A stretch of DNA of 64,000 nucleotides from contig JAPPJO010000117.1 in NCBI GenBank assembly GCA_028820325.1, forward strand, positions 1 through 64,000. The letters run 5' to 3'. Numbering within the stretch: the stretch's first letter is position 1; the number at the start of each line of letters is the position of its first letter. The stretch is from Gammaproteobacteria bacterium. Lineage in GTDB: Bacteria > Gemmatimonadota > Gemmatimonadetes > Longimicrobiales > Gaopeijiaceae. The notes beneath the pieces are model-generated. The model saw only the letters and a list, made by a program, of their open reading frames with translations, searched no databases and had not been told where the DNA came from. Positions 61,808 to 64,000 of the stretch are shown here, one piece after another. The translations under genes and the position numbers were made by a program.

Positions 61808-62509
61808 TCAGGATCGGCGCTCGTCGTCATGCACCGTGCCGTCGACCATGCGGATCAGACGCCGGGACCGCTCCATGACGCGGCTGTCGTGGGTGGCGAA
61901 GACGAAGGTCACTCCGAGGTCGCGATTCAGCTCGCCCATGACATCGAGGAGCGCTTCGCTGGTGACCGAGTCGAGGTTCGCCGTCGGCTCGTCCGCGAGC
62001 ACCAGGGCCGGACGGCCAGCCACCGCACGCACGACGGCGACCCGCTGCTGCTGGCCGCCGGACAGCTTGCCCGGGCGCCGGTCTTCGAGCCCTTCCATTC
62101 CCGTCCGCGCAAAGAGTTCGCGGACCCGCGCCTGGCGCTCCTCCGCGTCCACGCCCTGGAGGAGCATCGGGAATTCCGCATTCTCCAACGCCGTGAGCAC
62201 GGGGAGCAGGTTATAGGCCTGGAAGACAAAGCCGACCTCCTCGAGCCGGAGCCGCGCCAGCTCCCGGTTCGACATGCGGCTCACCTCGCGCCCGGCGACC
62301 CAGACCCGTCCCTGCGTGGGGCGGGTCAGGCCACCGATCAGATTCAGCAGCGTCGTCTTGCCGGAGCCCGACGGCCCCGCGAGCGCGGTGAACTCGCCAC
62401 GCTCGATGGTCAGGCTGACGTCGCGGACCGCCTGCACGGATTCGGCTTCCTGCTCGAAGATCTTCCAGACGCCGTCGGTCCGGGCGGCTGCCGTGTCGCG
62501 CACTGCCAT
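61808..62509 (-). CDS. LolD/MacB-type ABC ATPase
   Basis: The 233-residue ATPase has Walker A (GPSGSGKTTLLNLIGG), signature (KLSGGQQQRVAVVRAV) and Walker B (ALVLADEPTANLDS), with the LolD/MacB-type TSEALLDVMGELNRD and FATHDSRV. It should pair with the two FtsX-like permeases just upstream. ATG at 62509 follows a GAGGTG site; a GTG one codon earlier is possible. In RiPP clusters such units usually give self-immunity by moving the peptide out of the membrane. This is inferred from position. Confidence 0.92.
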   Translation of the reverse strand: MAVRDTAAARTDGVWKIFEQEAESVQAVRDVSLTIERGEFTALAGPSGSGKTTLLNLIGGLTRPTQGRVWVAGREVSRMSNRELARLRLEEVGFVFQAYNLLPVLTALENAEFPMLLQGVDAEERQARVRELFARTGMEGLEDRRPGKLSGGQQQRVAVVRAVAGRPALVLADEPTANLDSVTSEALLDVMGELNRDLGVTFVFATHDSRVMERSRRLIRMVDGTVHDDERRS

Positions 62510-62555
62510 CACACCTCGATTCTCCTTGCGCGCCAGGGGGTCGGCACGAGAATGG

Positions 62556-63833
62556 CTACCGATCGAACTTCATCGCCTCGGTAATGTCGACCCGGGCGGC
62601 GCGCAGCGCCGGATAGACCGAGGCGAGAATGCCAATGCCGAGAATGAACGCGACAATCTGGACTATGCGTCGCACCCCGAAGATTGGCACGATTACAGGG
62701 TCGACGGCGACACCCGAGAATGTCAACTCGTCGATGTCCTGCATGAAGACCGACGTGTCGAGCCCGTCGCCGAAGAAATACCAGGTGCCCAGGAGTCCCA
62801 GGCCGACGCCGACCAGCCCGCTGACGGCGGACAGCGTGAGGCCTTCGATGAGAACGACGGTGCCCGTCTGACCCGGCGTCAGCCCCTGCGCCTGAAGCAC
62901 GCCGAACTCGCGCTGGCGATGCATCACCGACATCAGCACCGTGTTGACGATCCCGAACGCGATGATGACGAACAGGAACCCCTGAATCACGTAATTTCCG
63001 AACTCGTCGATCGCGATCCCCGCCGCCAGTACGGGGTTCGCCTCGCGCCACCCCACGACGCGTGCCTCGCCCCGTTCCACCGGCTCTGCAAGCGCCAGCG
63101 CCAGGCGGTCGGAGACCCACCGGGCTCTGCCACTGCCCTGCAGGACGACCGCGACGTTGGTCACGTCGCTCCCGGAACCGAGCCACTCGCCGGCGGTCGC
63201 GAGCGTGATGTGGATCGTCGCCTGGTCGATGGCGGCGACGCGGCTGCGGAAGATCCCCACCACGTGGAGCAGCTGCCCCGTAATCTCGCCGTCGGCACCC
63301 TGCGCCTGCACGACGAAGCGCGATCCGATCTCGAGTCCCAGGCTGCGGGCCAGATCGGCGCCGACAAAGGCCGCCAGCCGATCATCGGGCTCGAGGTAGC
63401 GCCCTTCGATCACCCCATCGTCGATCATGCCGAAGCCCGCTTCGGCGACGGGGTCGACCCCCACGATCTGCGCCGGGCGCGCACCGGCCGCCGAACTCGC
63501 CAGCCCGTTGATCCCGAGCCTGGCGGACGTGGTCACGACATGCGGCGCGATCTCCGGAGAGGCCAGCGCCTGCTGCGCGGCGCGCAGGACGTCCGTCGTC
63601 AGCCGGTTGTCGATCTGACGGCGCAGCCGGTACTCGGGCCGCTCGACGGTCACGTGTCCGCTCCCCATGCGCACACCGGAATCGACCCACTGCTCGTGGC
63701 TGCCGTCGTCGATCGTCATCGACCAGACCAGGAATGCGCCGCCCACGATCATCGCCGAGGCGGTCAGCACCGTGCGACGCAGATGACGGCGCAGGTTCCT
63801 GAGGGCGAGCCGGACCAGGACGCGCAGGAGCAC
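62556..63833 (-). CDS. FtsX/MacB-type ABC permease
   Basis: The 425-residue product starts with a cytoplasmic basic part (VLLRVLVRLALRNLRRHLRR), a first transmembrane helix (TASAMIVGGAFLVW), a large periplasmic domain, and three C-terminal helices (ending VAFILGIGILASVYPALRA), the FtsX/LolCE layout. The C-terminal LASVYPALRAARVDITEAMK is typical. GTG at 63833 follows the stop of the preceding permease by two bases, and an earlier open stretch has no ribosome site. It should form a heterodimer with the partly visible upstream permease. Confidence 0.88.
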   Translation of the reverse strand: MLLRVLVRLALRNLRRHLRRTVLTASAMIVGGAFLVWSMTIDDGSHEQWVDSGVRMGSGHVTVERPEYRLRRQIDNRLTTDVLRAAQQALASPEIAPHVVTTSARLGINGLASSAAGARPAQIVGVDPVAEAGFGMIDDGVIEGRYLEPDDRLAAFVGADLARSLGLEIGSRFVVQAQGADGEITGQLLHVVGIFRSRVAAIDQATIHITLATAGEWLGSGSDVTNVAVVLQGSGRARWVSDRLALALAEPVERGEARVVGWREANPVLAAGIAIDEFGNYVIQGFLFVIIAFGIVNTVLMSVMHRQREFGVLQAQGLTPGQTGTVVLIEGLTLSAVSGLVGVGLGLLGTWYFFGDGLDTSVFMQDIDELTFSGVAVDPVIVPIFGVRRIVQIVAFILGIGILASVYPALRAARVDITEAMKFDR

Positions 63834-63835
63834 GG

Positions 63836-64000
63836 CTACAGGCCCGACAGAGTGTCGGCAGGCGGCACCCGCGCCGCACGGATTGCCGGGTAGAGGGCGG
63901 AGACGAGTGCCGTGACGATCAGGCCGATGGTCGCCCAGGTCCATGCCGGCACGTTGGTCCCCACACGGAGACTCGGCGTCAGCAGGACGCCCTCCACGGT
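63836..64000 (-). CDS. Second FtsX-like permease, C-terminal part only
   Basis: The 54 codons before the TAG at 63836-63838 encode LIVTALVSALYPAIRAARVP followed by PADTLSGL, the C-terminal end of another FtsX/MacB-type permease closely similar to the end of the gene at 62556-63833. The rest lies beyond the right edge. It shows that the exporter has at least two permeases and that the minus-strand operon continues past the window. Confidence 0.85.
   Translation of the reverse strand, partial: TVEGVLLTPSLRVGTNVPAWTWATIGLIVTALVSALYPAIRAARVPPADTLSGL

Overview
The window is high-GC bacterial DNA with a gene repertoire typical of Gemmatimonadota or a close relative: SusC/SusD pairs, BlaI with M56/TonB regulators, DUF5916 and DUF4159 proteins, 6-bladed propellers, PorV-like barrels, and many GTG starts with short gene overlaps. 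The lineage is inferred from gene content only. Translation initiation factor IF-1 and one tRNA-Asn place it on a chromosome.

Layout. 1-5.0 kb: a duplicated, partly decayed locus with three small secreted four-to-six-cysteine proteins (twin CX10C spacing), a 6-bladed propeller protein, an ABC-2 transporter pair, a decayed gene fragment and a possible MITE. 5.0-9.1 kb (minus): a secreted beta-sandwich protein, a cytochrome c/copper-monooxygenase-like protein and an M28 peptidase. 9.3-16.3 kb: a sigma-54 AAA+ activator without a DNA-binding domain, infA, a small zinc ribbon, a DUF5916 barrel, tRNA-Asn, and a BlaI/M56-TonB pair with a candidate operator. 16.4-29.7 kb: SusC/SusD, an amber-interrupted lipoprotein, a His-rich membrane protein pair, SRAP, PhoX, a PorV-like barrel and a lipoprotein hydrolase. 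29.9-45.5 kb (plus): a tightly packed nine-gene operon (DUF4159, VWA, caspase-like, TPR-peptidase, DUF4159, MoxR, DUF58, BatA-like, DUF4175-like) of the MoxR/Bat envelope type. 45.6-47.2 kb: msrPQ. 47.3-49.4 kb: an AlkB-type hydroxylase fused to a GlnE-like segment broken by an amber codon.

The most interesting part is 49.4-64.0 kb, a RiPP (ribosomally made, modified peptide) cluster. An 83-residue NHLP-type precursor on the plus strand ends in a very short predicted core, LCCCW. Converging on it is a minus-strand operon of at least ten genes that continues past the right edge: a fused leader-binding/YcaO cyclodehydratase, a terpenoid-cyclase-like toroid protein carrying its own NHLP-like leader domain, both NHLM ABC transporters (one with a C39 peptidase), a short HlyD-like protein, a divergent tryptophan halogenase, an unrecognised 383-residue protein, and a LolD/FtsX-type ABC exporter. 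The simplest reading is that YcaO cyclises the three cysteines to thiazolines, the halogenase acts on the only core tryptophan, the C39 transporter removes the leader after Ala-Gly, and the other ABC genes export the product or protect against it. The toroid protein and the unknown protein have no assigned step. All of this is inferred from families and context.
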